From Streptomyces rhizosphaerihabitans (GTDB lineage: Bacteria > Actinomycetota > Actinomycetes > Streptomycetales > Streptomycetaceae), in assembly GCF_025399795.1 (NCBI RefSeq), contig NZ_JAODTZ010000054.1:1-64000 (forward strand): a stretch of 64,000 bases of DNA, given 5' to 3'. The first letter of the stretch is position 1, and each line of letters begins with the position of its first letter. The notes under the pieces were generated by a model. That model ran no database searches. It was not told the origin of the DNA and saw nothing but the letters and a program-made list of their open reading frames with translations. A program made the position numbers and the translations under genes. This document shows, in pieces, positions 8,774 to 18,809 of the stretch.

Positions 8774-10825
8774 TCACAAGGTGATGAGGGCCGGGTCACT
8801 GACACCGGGCATCCCATTCTCGACATGCCCGGCGAATCGCCGCAGGAAGCCCGTCTCCGTGTCGGAGACGACGGTCAGGTCGTACCAGCACTTGCTCGCC
8901 CGCAGATCCACCGTGTACTTCACGGTCGCGCCCGCCTTCACGCGGAAGACCTGAGGCTGTCCGCCGTAGCCGTTCGTGAGCTTGAGCGTCGCCGTGGCGG
9001 CGCCCTTGTTGACGAGGGTGAGCTCCACGTCGCAGCCGGCATGGCGGGCGGTGACCTCGGGCCCCGCCGTCTTTCCGGCACCCTTGAACGTACGCAGGAA
9101 ACCGTTCGGACCGTGCACCGTGAGGTCGTACGAGCCGCCGGAGTACGCGGAGTTCCAGGTGTCCGAGACGGTTTTGCCCGCTTCGGTGGTGTACGTCCAG
9201 GGGCCGTCGGCGCGGTTTCCGGAGGTGACGAGGAAAGCCGCGCCGGCCTTGGCGCCGGAGCCGAAGGTCAGCGTGTACTTGCCGGCCGCGGTGTCCGCCG
9301 AACCGTCCACGAGAGGCGCGTACTTGAGGGGACGGGCCGGGCGCGATCCGCGCTCCTGCCTGGGCAGGGCGGGGTTCGCGGGCGGGGTCGGCACATAGTC
9401 GGGGTGGCGGTTGCCGTCCGGCGGCCGGTAGCCGTCGGTGTCGGGCAGTGCGACCGGCTCGGTGTCCTTGTGGGCGAAGTCGAAGGCGGCGGTGAGATCG
9501 CCGCTGATGGCGCGCCGCCAGGGCGAGATGTTGGGCTCGCGCACCCCGAACCGGGCTTCCATGAACCGGATGATCGAGGTGTGGTCGAGCGTCTCGGAGC
9601 AGACGTAACCGCCCTTGCTCCAGGGCGAGACGACGAGCATCGGCACCCGCTGGCCCAGTCCGTACGGTCCGGCGGCACGGCTCGCGTCACCCGCGTAGAG
9701 GTCCGGGCCGACATCGACCGTCGACTTGCCCTGCGCGGCGGACTGCGGCGGGAACGGCGGCACCAGGTGGTCGAAGAAGCCGTCGTTCTCGTCGTACGTG
9801 ATGAACAGCGCCGTCCTGCTCCACACCTCGGGGTCGGAGGTGAGCGCGTCCAGCACCTGGGAGATGTACCAAGCACCGTAGTTGGCGGGCCAGTTGGGGT
9901 GCTCGGAGAACGCCTCGGGAGCGGCGATCCAGGAGATCTGCGGCAGCGTCCCGCCCTGCACGTCGGCCCGCAGCCGGTCGAAGAAGCCCTCGCCCTTGCG
10001 GGCGTCGGTGCCGGTACGGGCCTTGTCGTACAGCGGGTCGCCGGGCTTGGCGTTGCGGTACTGGTTGAAGTAGAGCAGCGAGTTGTCACCGTAGTTGCCC
10101 CGGTAGGCGTCGGGGATCCAGCCCCAGGAGCCGTTCGCGTCGAGCCCGTCGCCGACGTCCTGGTAGACCTTCCAGGAGATCCCGGCCGCCTCCAGCCGCT
10201 CCGGGTAGGTCGTCCAGCCGTACCCCGCCTCGTCGTTGCCGAGAACCGGGCCGCCGCCCTTGCCGTCGTTGCCCGTGAAACCCGTCCACATGTAGTAGCG
10301 GTTGGGGTCCGTGGAGCCGATGAACGAGCAGTGGTACGCGTCGCAGATGGTGAACGAGTCGGCCAGCGCGTAGTGGAACGGGATGTCCTCACGTGTCAGA
10401 TAGGCCATCGTCGTCGCCGACTTGGCGGGCACCCACTTGTCGTACCTGCCCTTGTTGAACGCGGCGTGCCCGTCGCTCCAGCCGTGCGGGAGGTCCTGGA
10501 TGAACGCGAGCCCCAGGTCGTCCGCCTCCGGGTGGAAGGGGAGTACGTCCTTGGTGCCGTCCGACTGGTACCAGACCGGCTTGGTGCCCGTCGTGGTGGC
10601 CGGACGCGGGTCGCCGAACCCGCGGACGCCCCTCATCGAACCGAAGTAGTGGTCGAACGAACGGTTCTCCTGCATCAGGACGACGATGTGCTCGACATCC
10701 TCGATCGTGCCCGAACGGTGGTGCGCGGGCAGAGCCGCCGCACGCTGGATGCTGCCGGACAGCGTGGTGAACGCCGCTGTACCACCGGCGAGTTGGAGGA
10801 ATCGGCGCCGATTCGCTTGGGGCAT
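8774..10825 (-). CDS. Phosphocholine-specific phospholipase C, TAT-exported
   Basis: A 683-aa secreted enzyme that cleaves phosphatidylcholine or sphingomyelin head groups (acid-phosphatase/phosphoesterase superfamily). The twin-arginine signal is plain (ANRRRFLQLAGGTAAF). The mature protein starts with the family signature VEHIVVLMQENRSFDHYFGS, where E, N and D bind metal. Further metal-site segments are TYDENDGFFDH and the SPWSKGG region. Two C-terminal beta-sandwich repeats (about 520-605 and 606-683) are the usual DUF756 modules. Length is normal. The start at 10825 has an AGAGGT ribosome site and begins just before the RR motif. Confidence 0.92.
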   Translation of the reverse strand: MPQANRRRFLQLAGGTAAFTTLSGSIQRAAALPAHHRSGTIEDVEHIVVLMQENRSFDHYFGSMRGVRGFGDPRPATTTGTKPVWYQSDGTKDVLPFHPEADDLGLAFIQDLPHGWSDGHAAFNKGRYDKWVPAKSATTMAYLTREDIPFHYALADSFTICDAYHCSFIGSTDPNRYYMWTGFTGNDGKGGGPVLGNDEAGYGWTTYPERLEAAGISWKVYQDVGDGLDANGSWGWIPDAYRGNYGDNSLLYFNQYRNAKPGDPLYDKARTGTDARKGEGFFDRLRADVQGGTLPQISWIAAPEAFSEHPNWPANYGAWYISQVLDALTSDPEVWSRTALFITYDENDGFFDHLVPPFPPQSAAQGKSTVDVGPDLYAGDASRAAGPYGLGQRVPMLVVSPWSKGGYVCSETLDHTSIIRFMEARFGVREPNISPWRRAISGDLTAAFDFAHKDTEPVALPDTDGYRPPDGNRHPDYVPTPPANPALPRQERGSRPARPLKYAPLVDGSADTAAGKYTLTFGSGAKAGAAFLVTSGNRADGPWTYTTEAGKTVSDTWNSAYSGGSYDLTVHGPNGFLRTFKGAGKTAGPEVTARHAGCDVELTLVNKGAATATLKLTNGYGGQPQVFRVKAGATVKYTVDLRASKCWYDLTVVSDTETGFLRRFAGHVENGMPGVSDPALITL

Positions 10826-11032
10826 GAGTGGGTGACCTCTTGTCCTGACGGGCCCATGGGCCGGAGGTTGGTGGAACGTGCGCGAAGGGAGTGTTCCAAG
10901 CGCACCAAACGTCAGGAAAGGGCCCTGTATCACTTGCGTGAAACTCGGCGGTACACGAAGCGAACGGTTCCGGACGCGGCACCGGAACACGCCGCCGGTC
11001 CGTCCACGATCCACCGGATGTCGCCGTCCATG

Positions 11033-11497
11033 TCAGCTGCCGCCCGCGAACACGGAGAGCACGCCGATCCCGGCACCGGCGATCACCAGTGAAACGATGA
11101 GGAAGAAGGCGAGGAACACCAGAATGCAGCCGAGCTCCCGCTGGGCTCTGCGGTCGCCGGGCAGGGCGACCGTCGCTTTGTCCGGGCGCTCCGGAAGATA
11201 GGACACGGTGAAGAAGTCGCCCGGCATGGTGCTGTTGGGCGCGACGTCCTCGAAGCGGACCTGCCTGCCGTCCTGGGTCGTGAACTCGAAGAGGAAGTAG
11301 CGCCGCAACGACGGGGCATGCCCACCGCCGGTGCGCCGCACCGTATCGATTCTTATGCATCTGCCCTCGGTGCGCAGGCCGTGCCGCTGTGCCCGCGTCC
11401 GCCAGCGGACCCGCTTCACCACCGACACGGCCATGGCGACGGGGACGAGCACGATCGCGGAGACGATGGCGACGAACACAAGTGCGATGAAGATCAT
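11033..11497 (-). CDS. DUF3592-like small membrane protein
   Basis: A 154-aa protein with an N-terminal transmembrane helix (residues 1-27), a basic loop, and a beta-rich soluble middle (GRCIRIDTVRRTGG, YFLFEFTTQDGRQVRFE, GDFFTVSYLPERPDKA). A second helix sits near the C-terminus (about 125-150). The middle fits DUF3592 proteins, whose function is unknown. The start has an AAAGGAAC ribosome site. Three 20-bp tandem repeats lie 46 bp upstream. Confidence 0.75.
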   Translation of the reverse strand: MIFIALVFVAIVSAIVLVPVAMAVSVVKRVRWRTRAQRHGLRTEGRCIRIDTVRRTGGGHAPSLRRYFLFEFTTQDGRQVRFEDVAPNSTMPGDFFTVSYLPERPDKATVALPGDRRAQRELGCILVFLAFFLIVSLVIAGAGIGVLSVFAGGS

Positions 11498-11872
11498 GCG
11501 AAGTTCCTTTGGTGCGAATCATGCTGATGGTTCTGATGGTGCGACGGAGCGCGTGAAGTCGTGACGGAGCGGATGAAGTCATGACGAAGCGCGTGAAGCC
11601 GTGTGAACGTCAGGAGTTCACCCCACAATGCCGTCCGGGTCGGATCAGTCGGCCCGCCCCGGTCCGCACGCCCGAGGCTCGGTCCGCCGGTCCAGGCACC
11701 ACCACTCGCCCCGCCCGTAGGAATCAGGCCGCGGTGGAGCCTTCTACGCCAAGACGGACGCAGAGCCACTTCCGTTCCATCGCCGCAGCCGAACCCGCCG
11801 ACCGGGAAGCCACCCGGCTGCTCTCGCACGTCGTCCGGCTCTCCAGGCACCCGGGCGGGCTCATCTTCTTGT
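11498..11872. other. Intergenic region upstream of DUF3592 gene
   Basis: It holds the three 20-bp tandem repeats described separately. Otherwise I see no gene; the open frames here are GC-rich shadow with no ribosome site. Confidence 0.5.
11543..11602. repeat. 20-bp tandem repeat x3 (putative operator)
   Basis: Three adjacent 20-bp units start at 11543, 11563 and 11583 with consensus GACGGAGCGCGTGAAGTCGT and two or three differences per unit. They end about 45 bp upstream of the DUF3592 start. The near-two-turn spacing suits a factor binding one face of the helix. A regulatory role is inferred from position alone. Confidence 0.6.
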
Positions 11873-13840
11873 TCAACGGCGTGGCCGAGACCGGCCCGCA
11901 ATCAGGCTGCCCAGGGCAGCTGCTGGGATCGCCCAGAGCTGCGTCGCGACGAGAGCGGTCTGCGACACGTCCTGGGCCGCGCCCGAAAAGGTGAGGACGA
12001 CGGTGACGGTGAAGCCCGCGACCAGCGTGACCCGCAGCGCGTGGGCGCCTCGTTCGAAGGAGGACGATCGGGCCGCGACGACACATGCGGTCACCGCGAA
12101 CGCGAGATACACAAACACATATCCGGCGCTGGCGTCCCTCGCTGTCCACGGAATGTCCGCGGACCCGAAATGCGGGTTGACCAGCAGGGCGCCGAGTGCA
12201 ACTGCGGCACCCACCGCTCCGCCCTTGCCCGTCCGCGTCCAACCTGTGACCGTGCCCCCGGGTCGCGCCAGATCGGACCGGTGAATCACGGCGGGCAGCA
12301 CTGCGGCCAGTACGAGGACCAAGGCGGTGTACGGGGGCACCAGGAGGAACTCGCGGAAGGCGGTCCGTCCCGCGTTCGGGCGTCCGGCCAGATTGGCGAG
12401 CCGCCAGTGCTGGAGGAACGCGATGAGCCAGCAGATCGGCACCGTCGCCGGGAGCAGGGCCAGCCGGTACTGCAGACGGAAGGACGCCGCCGGGCCGGTG
12501 GAGTCGGATTCGGCTCGGGCCGGTCGGGCTCGGCGCCACATCGCGGCGGCCACGTCGGCGAGCCAACGGAACACCAGCAACGTGCCGACAACCGTGGCGA
12601 GAACCAGCCGCCAGTCGATGAGCGGGGACATCACATGTGCCGCTGATCCGGCGGACACCGCGCTGTCCGACACAGCAAGAGGGACCCCCGCCAGCAACCC
12701 GACAGCGGTCGCCAAGGCGGTCGACGCGGTGCGAGGGTTCCGGGACCGGGCCAGGTCGTGCCAGCAGGACCGCCACAGGGCCGAGCACAGGAAGAATCCG
12801 AGAGGTACCCCGGCGACCAAGCCGGACGCCATGGCCTCCCGCATCGATGAGGGGGTGGCGGCGGTGGGCAGAAATGCCTGGGCCGCGGAGCCGACGGCGC
12901 TCGAGAGCATGCCGGCGAACGCACCCGCCAGGAAGCAGTCCCAGGGCGCCAACCGCATGAGTGTGTCCGGCTCTTCGAGGGCCTGGACCCGCAGCCGGGG
13001 ATCAGGGTGGTTGCGCATCAGGCCGCGAGCCCCGGCCATCACGGACCGGGCCCGCCTGTCGCCGCGACGCCGGGGCGACTGCCTCCGGCACATGTCGATC
13101 AGGGCACCACGCACCTCCGGAGCAGCTCCCGCACCCGAGCGGGCGTCGGCGTAGTACTCGCGTGTGCGCAGCAGGGCACGAGTGACCGCGACGACGAGAA
13201 AGACCGTGACCACGGCCCGCCAGACGACCGGAAAGACGGCCTCGATCCAGCGGCCGGGCTCCGTTGCCCTGGCCCGGAGGCCGATGACGCAGACGAGGAC
13301 CCCGATCAGGCTGAGGTACGCCCTGCGGAACGAAATGGTCAATTCCCGCAGTGGGATGTCCCGGTTGACCACATGGGACAACTCGTGCCGCACGACAGCC
13401 TCTCCCCCGAGCGGCTGAAGCCTCGCAATCTCCACCTGTTCGGATCCGACGAGGAGTACTGGCCGTCCCTTCCACAGGTCGACCCTCAGGCCGCGGTGCC
13501 GTAGTCGTGAGGCATCGAGCACTGTCACTGGTTCGCGGAGACCCATCTCACGGCCCACCCGTTCCACCAGATCGGTGAAGTGCCCCTTGGGCAGCACCGC
13601 CAGCCGACCGTACCGCCTCGTGGGCCGGCGTCGCACGGCCAGAAAGATCGGCAGGTACAGGACGACTGCGTGGAGCGGCTCCCAGCCCGCGAAGCGGCTG
13701 ATCACGATGGCGTCGGAGAGCAAGGCGCAGCCGGCCAGTACGAGCAGGGCGAGACCGGAGCGCGGGTACGTCAGCGGGTCGGGGCGGTACGCCCCCGAGG
13801 AAGGCTCCATCTGCCTCCCGGACGCCGGTGTCTCAGCCAT
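11873..13840 (-). CDS. M48-family integral membrane zinc metalloprotease
   Basis: A 655-aa protein. After two N-terminal helices (about 25-65) comes a peptidase M48-like core with the zinc motif RHELSHVVNRD (HExxH) near residue 155. A downstream E in the ADARSGAGAAPEVRG-like segment and the NHPDPRLRVQALEEP stretch fit the M48 C-terminal part. The last 340 residues hold at least eight more hydrophobic helices, far more than in HtpX (about 290 aa), so this is a protease with a large membrane extension. Substrate unknown. The start at 13840 follows GGAGGGT; upstream in-frame ATGs lack this. Confidence 0.75.
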   Translation of the reverse strand: MAETPASGRQMEPSSGAYRPDPLTYPRSGLALLVLAGCALLSDAIVISRFAGWEPLHAVVLYLPIFLAVRRRPTRRYGRLAVLPKGHFTDLVERVGREMGLREPVTVLDASRLRHRGLRVDLWKGRPVLLVGSEQVEIARLQPLGGEAVVRHELSHVVNRDIPLRELTISFRRAYLSLIGVLVCVIGLRARATEPGRWIEAVFPVVWRAVVTVFLVVAVTRALLRTREYYADARSGAGAAPEVRGALIDMCRRQSPRRRGDRRARSVMAGARGLMRNHPDPRLRVQALEEPDTLMRLAPWDCFLAGAFAGMLSSAVGSAAQAFLPTAATPSSMREAMASGLVAGVPLGFFLCSALWRSCWHDLARSRNPRTASTALATAVGLLAGVPLAVSDSAVSAGSAAHVMSPLIDWRLVLATVVGTLLVFRWLADVAAAMWRRARPARAESDSTGPAASFRLQYRLALLPATVPICWLIAFLQHWRLANLAGRPNAGRTAFREFLLVPPYTALVLVLAAVLPAVIHRSDLARPGGTVTGWTRTGKGGAVGAAVALGALLVNPHFGSADIPWTARDASAGYVFVYLAFAVTACVVAARSSSFERGAHALRVTLVAGFTVTVVLTFSGAAQDVSQTALVATQLWAIPAAALGSLIAGRSRPRR

Positions 13841-13990
13841 CCGAACCCTCCGCCGACGCGCGGGACGCGGTGACCAGGTGCCTTCGTCTGTGGTGCGGCG
13901 CATGGGGCGCGCCGAGGGGCGTGAGGACGCCCGACCTGAGGATGCCGGGCGCACCCGAACCCCGAACCCCGGTACCGAGGCCGGGGACGT

Positions 13991-14473
13991 TCACCTCTCG
14001 GTATCCAGCAGAGCCCCTGTCACCGCATCCGCGAGGGCGCGCGCTTCGGTCTCGTCGAGACCCGCTTGCCGCGCCGCGCGCATGCCCGCGTCCCTGACGG
14101 CCGCCAAGGTCTCGACCGTCAGGACGACCTCGGTTTCGGCGGTGTCCCGCTCGTCGCTGCGCAGCACCCGCCGCAGAAGGCCGTCGATCCGCCCCGACAC
14201 TTCATTCTTCACGGTGTCGATCAGGGCCTCCCGCGCCGCCGCGCAGGCCAGCAGGGCAACCGGGGTGATGAGACCCACAGCGGTGTCCAGACCGCTCCCC
14301 AGGGCTCGGTCGGCACCGCCTCGCTGCCTTCGGAGCGAGCCCCGCGGAGTGAGATACGGCTCGACCAACGTATCGAAAACCTCGGTTTCGTCCGGCCGAT
14401 GTGACGTCACGACGGCCAGCGTCCAGCTGCGAAGCGACGGAACCGGCACCGGCTGCGGCAACGTGGGAGGCAT
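13991..14473 (-). CDS. Hypothetical protein, 160 aa
   Basis: Not recognised. A soluble, helix-rich protein. The middle has an Ala-rich hydrophobic stretch (GLITPVALLACAAAREALIDTV, about residues 68-89) and a charged C-terminal half (RRVLRSDERDTAETEVVLTVETLAAVRDAG). The N-terminal 45 residues are Pro-rich. The start at 14473 has a GAAGGGCT ribosome site. It lies downstream of an AT-richer region carrying the palindrome ATCACGTGAT (14595-14604), which may belong to its promoter. Confidence 0.55.
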   Translation of the reverse strand: MPPTLPQPVPVPSLRSWTLAVVTSHRPDETEVFDTLVEPYLTPRGSLRRQRGGADRALGSGLDTAVGLITPVALLACAAAREALIDTVKNEVSGRIDGLLRRVLRSDERDTAETEVVLTVETLAAVRDAGMRAARQAGLDETEARALADAVTGALLDTER

Positions 14474-14705
14474 GGGGAGCCCTTCAGGGATGAGCGGCGC
14501 CGAGGGGTGGCGGGCGGCGGCTGATGGGCGATCAGGCTACTGAAAATATGTGATGTGTACGTCAACTCGGCAATATCGAGGCATTGTTCGTCACATCACG
14601 TGATCTTGCCGCCCAAGGCCGTCTGCATGCCGCCGGCATCTCATGGGCCAGACGCGGCACGCCGTCCGGAGCGGGGCCGGCGGGAGACGGCCGGTGCGTT
14701 TCAGG

Positions 14706-15263
14706 TCAGCAGTCGCTGCCCGTGGGGGTGAAGTCCATGCGGGCGTGCCTGTCCGTGCCGATGGCGGCGTCGTAGGTCGTTTTGCTGACCCGGTACCAGA
14801 CGTCGTCGTGCGTCGCGTCGCCGTCGAGGTTGTCCAGGCTGACGCACCATCGTTCCGGCCGGACGACGCGCGTGTAGGTCTCGGTTCCGCTGCGGACCTG
14901 TTTGCAGTTCTTGGACTGCTCGGTGGAGTACGAGGTGCGGGTGCGCCGCTTGGTGCCCGATCCGGTGCTTGTCGTGTGTTTGACCCGCCGCGTGGTCGTG
15001 GTGCACTTCTTGGTCGTGTGCGGCCGCGTGGCCCGGGTGGTCCTGGCGGCGAGGTGGCGGACCTCGTCCCGGAGGCCGAAGACGCTCGCGTCCGTCGTGG
15101 TGGCCGGGTCCGGCCGGGACTCCTCGGCAACGCCCCCACCGTCCCGGCCGGCGTCGACCGAGTGCTGCGTGCCCTCGTCGTGGACGTCACCCCCACGGCT
15201 GCACGCGCCGAGTCCGGCTATCAGAACCGCCGTCACCGCGGCCGTCACAAGTCGCTTGAACAT
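14706..15263 (-). CDS. Secreted lipoprotein, hypothetical
   Basis: A 185-aa protein with a lipoprotein signal: basic MFKR, a hydrophobic core, then the lipobox LGAC with Cys at residue 21. The mature part is first acidic and His/Asp-rich, then strongly Thr/Arg/Lys-rich (many TT, RT and KK pairs, residues 85-120). It ends in a domain with Cys residues and WCVSLDNLDGDATHDDVWY. No family recognised. It probably sits on the outer face of the membrane. The start has AAGGAAG upstream. Confidence 0.75.
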   Translation of the reverse strand: MFKRLVTAAVTAVLIAGLGACSRGGDVHDEGTQHSVDAGRDGGGVAEESRPDPATTTDASVFGLRDEVRHLAARTTRATRPHTTKKCTTTTRRVKHTTSTGSGTKRRTRTSYSTEQSKNCKQVRSGTETYTRVVRPERWCVSLDNLDGDATHDDVWYRVSKTTYDAAIGTDRHARMDFTPTGSDC

Positions 15264-15415
15264 GTCTTCCTTTGCGATCGACGGCCCGCAGCGTAACGGA
15301 TCACCGGGCCGAATCCGAACCGATGGCCGGACAACGCTGCACCCCCGTGACCTCATGGGATGCGACGGTGGATCACACCGGACCCCTCGGGGCTCCCCGG
15401 GCCGACCCGCCTGCC

Positions 15416-16720
15416 TCACTGCACGCCGACTTCCGGGGCGGCGTGGATGCCGCCGCCGACACTTGCCGCGTCCGAAGCACGGGCCGGGAGGCGCCGTACG
15501 GCCGGGACACAGAGCAGTGCGAGGGCGGCGGGGACCGCGATGACGGTCATCGCGTACAGCGTGGGTCGCACGCCGAGGGACTCGGACACCGGACCGGCGA
15601 GCACAAGACCCAGCGGCATGAGCCCTGCCGACAGCAGATAGTCGTATGAACTCACACGGGACAGGGCGGATTCGGGTATGTGCGTCTGCAGTGCGGTTTC
15701 CCAGATGACGAAGAAGAGGGAGACGGCGACGCCGGTAACCGCTTCGAGAATCGCGATCAGAACGAGCTGCGCGCCGGACCCGATGATGAGTGCCTGGCAG
15801 GAGCCCACGGCAAGCGCCGCGGCGGCCAGCGCCATGGGACGGCTGACCTGGAGCCGGTAGGCGCAGACGTCTCCGACGATGGAGCCGATACCGAAGCCCA
15901 CGGTCACGACCGACCAGCCTGCCGCGCCGCCCCACTCGTCCTCGGCCAGGACAGGCCCCAGCACGAACACCGACGGCAGTACGACGACGTGGTAGACCGC
16001 GATGGCGGCCATGCCTGACCACACCCACGTCCGACCGCGCACCTGCGCCCAGCCGGCGCGCAGTTCCCCGAGAAACCTTCCTCCGGGGGCGAGCTGCACC
16101 GTCTCCGGCGCCGTGCTGCGGGGTCTCAGCCGAGCCAGGACCGCGGCACTCACCGCGAAGGTCAGGGCGTCCACCGCCAGGGCGCCGCCGGGGCCGGCCG
16201 ACGCGACCACCAACCCGGCCAGGGCCGGACCGACCACCAGCCCGGACGACTGGACGAACCCGCGCAGGGCGTTCGCCTCCCGCAATCGGTCGGCCCCGAC
16301 GACCAGAGGCATCAGTCCGGTGGCCGCCGGCATGAAGAACGCGTCCGCCGCGCCGAACACGATCATCAGCAGAACAAGATGCGAGACCTCGGCAACGCCG
16401 GTCAACAGCAGGACCGCAGCGATCCCCTGCACCACGAACCGCACCAGGTCCGAGACCAGCATGATGCGGTGCCGCTGGAAACGGTCCGCCCAGACCCCGC
16501 CCACCAGGGCGAACAGCAGCATGGGCAAGAGCCCCGCCGCCGCCAGCAGCCCCACGTCGGAGGCGGACCCGCCCACCGAGAGCACGGCAAAAGGCACGGC
16601 CACGAACGACATACGGTCGCCCACCACCGACAGGGACTGCCCGACGAAGAGGCGGGCGAACTGCGGTTCATCACGCAGCACGCCGGGAACCAAAGACTTC
16701 ACGTGGTGACCGATCGACAA
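15416..16720 (-). CDS. MFS transporter (EntS/MFS_3-like exporter)
   Basis: A 434-aa major facilitator with 12 predicted helices. The N-terminus (FARLFVGQSLSVVGDRMSFV) and the loop GGVWADRFQRHRIM are typical of the enterobactin-exporter-like branch. Many actinobacterial members export secondary metabolites. The start is uncertain: the longest reading begins at a TTG (16720) with no clear ribosome site, and a GTG at 16702 is the next option. It lies 255 bp downstream of the GH3 gene on the same strand; nothing links it functionally to that gene. Confidence 0.82.
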   Translation of the reverse strand: MSIGHHVKSLVPGVLRDEPQFARLFVGQSLSVVGDRMSFVAVPFAVLSVGGSASDVGLLAAAGLLPMLLFALVGGVWADRFQRHRIMLVSDLVRFVVQGIAAVLLLTGVAEVSHLVLLMIVFGAADAFFMPAATGLMPLVVGADRLREANALRGFVQSSGLVVGPALAGLVVASAGPGGALAVDALTFAVSAAVLARLRPRSTAPETVQLAPGGRFLGELRAGWAQVRGRTWVWSGMAAIAVYHVVVLPSVFVLGPVLAEDEWGGAAGWSVVTVGFGIGSIVGDVCAYRLQVSRPMALAAAALAVGSCQALIIGSGAQLVLIAILEAVTGVAVSLFFVIWETALQTHIPESALSRVSSYDYLLSAGLMPLGLVLAGPVSESLGVRPTLYAMTVIAVPAALALLCVPAVRRLPARASDAASVGGGIHAAPEVGVQ

Positions 16721-16975
16721 AGGAAGAACAGGACTGCAGCGCCCGATGGTAGGCAGCGCCGCCTTCGTCGGTCACCTGGATTCCCGGGCCAGAGCCCGTT
16801 CCGGCGGCTCGCCGTGAGCCATGGCCCCCGGAGCTTCGCCCCGACCTCGTACGGCTGCCGACAGTGACGCTCCGGCATCCCGGCTCCGGCACTGCCGTCT
16901 CCGGCGCCACCGAGAGCACCACACCCCGACGGCATCCGACGAGGACGAGGACGAGGAGGCGCCGCACCGGCCAGG

Positions 16976-18172
16976 TCAGCCGCAGTACAGCAGGCCTGCC
17001 TTCTGCTTGGCGTTGAGGACGCGGTGGACGCTCTGTTCCACCTGCCAGCGGAAGCTCGCGCTCTGCGTCATCCGAGCCTGCACCGCCTTGGTCATGGCCG
17101 GGATCAGGTTCGGTTCGACGGTCAGCACCAAGTCACCGCCGGCCGACAGGAACTTGACCGCGCGGTCGCCCGGGGACACGGCCTTGACCGCCACCGCGTT
17201 CCCGAGGTCGTCCGATACGACCACGCCCTTGAAACCCAGATCCTTGCGGAGCAGTGTCTGGATCACCGTCGAGGAGAACGCGGCACGGTTCTTCGGGTCG
17301 ATCTTGCTGTACGTGGCGGAGGAGATCATGACGAACGGCGCCCCGGCCTCGACGCCGGACTTGAACGTCGTGATGCTCGAGCTTTTGCTCGTTGTCACCG
17401 TGTCCACGACATTTGCTGTGGTGTCGGTGTTACCGCGGACGTTGCCGAGTCCGGGGAAGTGCTTGAGCGTGGCCAGCACTCCGGACTGGGCGGAGCCCGC
17501 GAGGAACGCGTCACTGTGGGGAGCCACCGTCGCAGCGGTGTAGCCGAACTCGCGGTCGTACCGACCGATCGGAGCGTTGTCCTTGCCCAGGGCGGCCGGT
17601 ACGACATCCGCGACGGGCGCGAGGTTCAGGTTCACGCCGGCCGACTTGAGCTCCTTGGCCCACACCGCAGCTTCACTGCGCAGTCTGTCCGTCGTCCAGC
17701 TTCCCTGTGTCAGGGCACTCGGGATGGTCGAGAACCCGGGGCCGGACAGCACCTGTACCTGTCCGCCCTCCTGGTCGGTCGAGACCAGGAGACCCACACG
17801 ATGTCCTGCCGCACTGTCCGCCTTCGCCTGAAGACCGTCGACCAGGGTCTTCGTCGCCGTCGTCCCGGCCTTGCTCCGCCCGGCCAGGAACACCGAGCCG
17901 ACGTGGTACTGGCGCATGAGCTGGATCCGCTTGCTGTCCGGAGCGGACGGCGTGACCGAGCCCATGAAGAGCTGACCGACCCGCTGTGGGGCCGTCATCG
18001 CCCTGAAGGTCCTGTCGGCGCACGTAGCCGCCGCGAACTTGCTGTTCGTGGCGGCATGAGAGACCTCGACGCCGACCACTCCCACTGCCGCCAACGACAG
18101 TGCCAGCGAAGACGCGAGCCAGACAGATCGGTTGCTGCTGGAACGGTGGGCGGGCGACGGGTGCGATGCCAT
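16976..18172 (-). CDS. Glycoside hydrolase family 3 (NagZ-like beta-N-acetylhexosaminidase)
   Basis: A 398-aa exported GH3 enzyme of the single-domain type. A Sec signal (residues about 20-45, ending SHAATN) precedes the TIM barrel. The KHFPGLG...GNTDT segment holds the family K-H and the acid/base His-Asp region, although the canonical KHFPGHG has L here. The nucleophile is in VVSDDLGNAVAV. NagZ-like enzymes remove GlcNAc from muropeptides or chitobiose. The start at 18172 has CGGAGT upstream. Export suggests action on cell wall or chitin fragments. Confidence 0.82.
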   Translation of the reverse strand: MASHPSPAHRSSSNRSVWLASSLALSLAAVGVVGVEVSHAATNSKFAAATCADRTFRAMTAPQRVGQLFMGSVTPSAPDSKRIQLMRQYHVGSVFLAGRSKAGTTATKTLVDGLQAKADSAAGHRVGLLVSTDQEGGQVQVLSGPGFSTIPSALTQGSWTTDRLRSEAAVWAKELKSAGVNLNLAPVADVVPAALGKDNAPIGRYDREFGYTAATVAPHSDAFLAGSAQSGVLATLKHFPGLGNVRGNTDTTANVVDTVTTSKSSSITTFKSGVEAGAPFVMISSATYSKIDPKNRAAFSSTVIQTLLRKDLGFKGVVVSDDLGNAVAVKAVSPGDRAVKFLSAGGDLVLTVEPNLIPAMTKAVQARMTQSASFRWQVEQSVHRVLNAKQKAGLLYCG

Positions 18173-18809
18173 GAAAATACTCCGAGTGTGCCTGCTGCGG
18201 GCCGTTCGCGTCTTGAGCGGGTAGCCGGTTCCCGACTTCATGCTACCCGCACCCATATCCGCTGGGCCGGGGCGTGCACCGACGGGTTTTTGAGCGTCCT
18301 GGGCGCGCGCCGGCGGGTCCGTGCGGGGCGACGTGCCCGCGGACGGCGCCCGGCCCCGAGGCGGCCCCCAGGGTCATCAAGGCCTCCCCCATGCCGCACT
18401 TGACCGCTTTCGCCAGGAACCGGTGGTACAGCTAGCGCATCTTTCTGACCTGCGCTTGTGTGGGGCCGAACCGGCTGCGACCTGTTAGGACGGGTTGCAG
18501 AGGCGATCGGAGGCAGTCAAAGGCAACGCGCTCTGCAACTGGCCTCCGAGTGACCCGAGTTGACCGGTGTTGATCACGGGTGCGCGGCTCTGGCGGTGCG
18601 CGGCGGGCCGCAGCTGCGGGAACGGCACCGGCTCCGGGAAGTGATCAACGGCGAACATCTGCGGGCACCCCGGAACCGGGGAAGGGCGCAGGCGAATCAC
18701 CACAGGTGAGACACGGGATTTCGCTGCTGCACCCACAGCGGTGTCCTGGAACGATCACTCGCGAGCGGGCGCGGTGGCCGCAAGCACACGGATCGGGGAG
18801 GACACCACG
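18173..18809. other. Divergent intergenic region
   Basis: It separates the GH3 gene from the plus-strand membrane-protein gene. A 9-bp perfect inverted repeat (GTTGCAGAG at 18494-18502, CTCTGCAAC at 18531-18539) encloses 28 bp. No coding sequence is convincing. Promoters for both genes should lie here. Confidence 0.5.

Noticed and set aside
8702..11092. Long plus-strand frame across the phospholipase C gene
   Set aside because: Antisense shadow. The minus strand encodes a complete TAT-exported phospholipase C.
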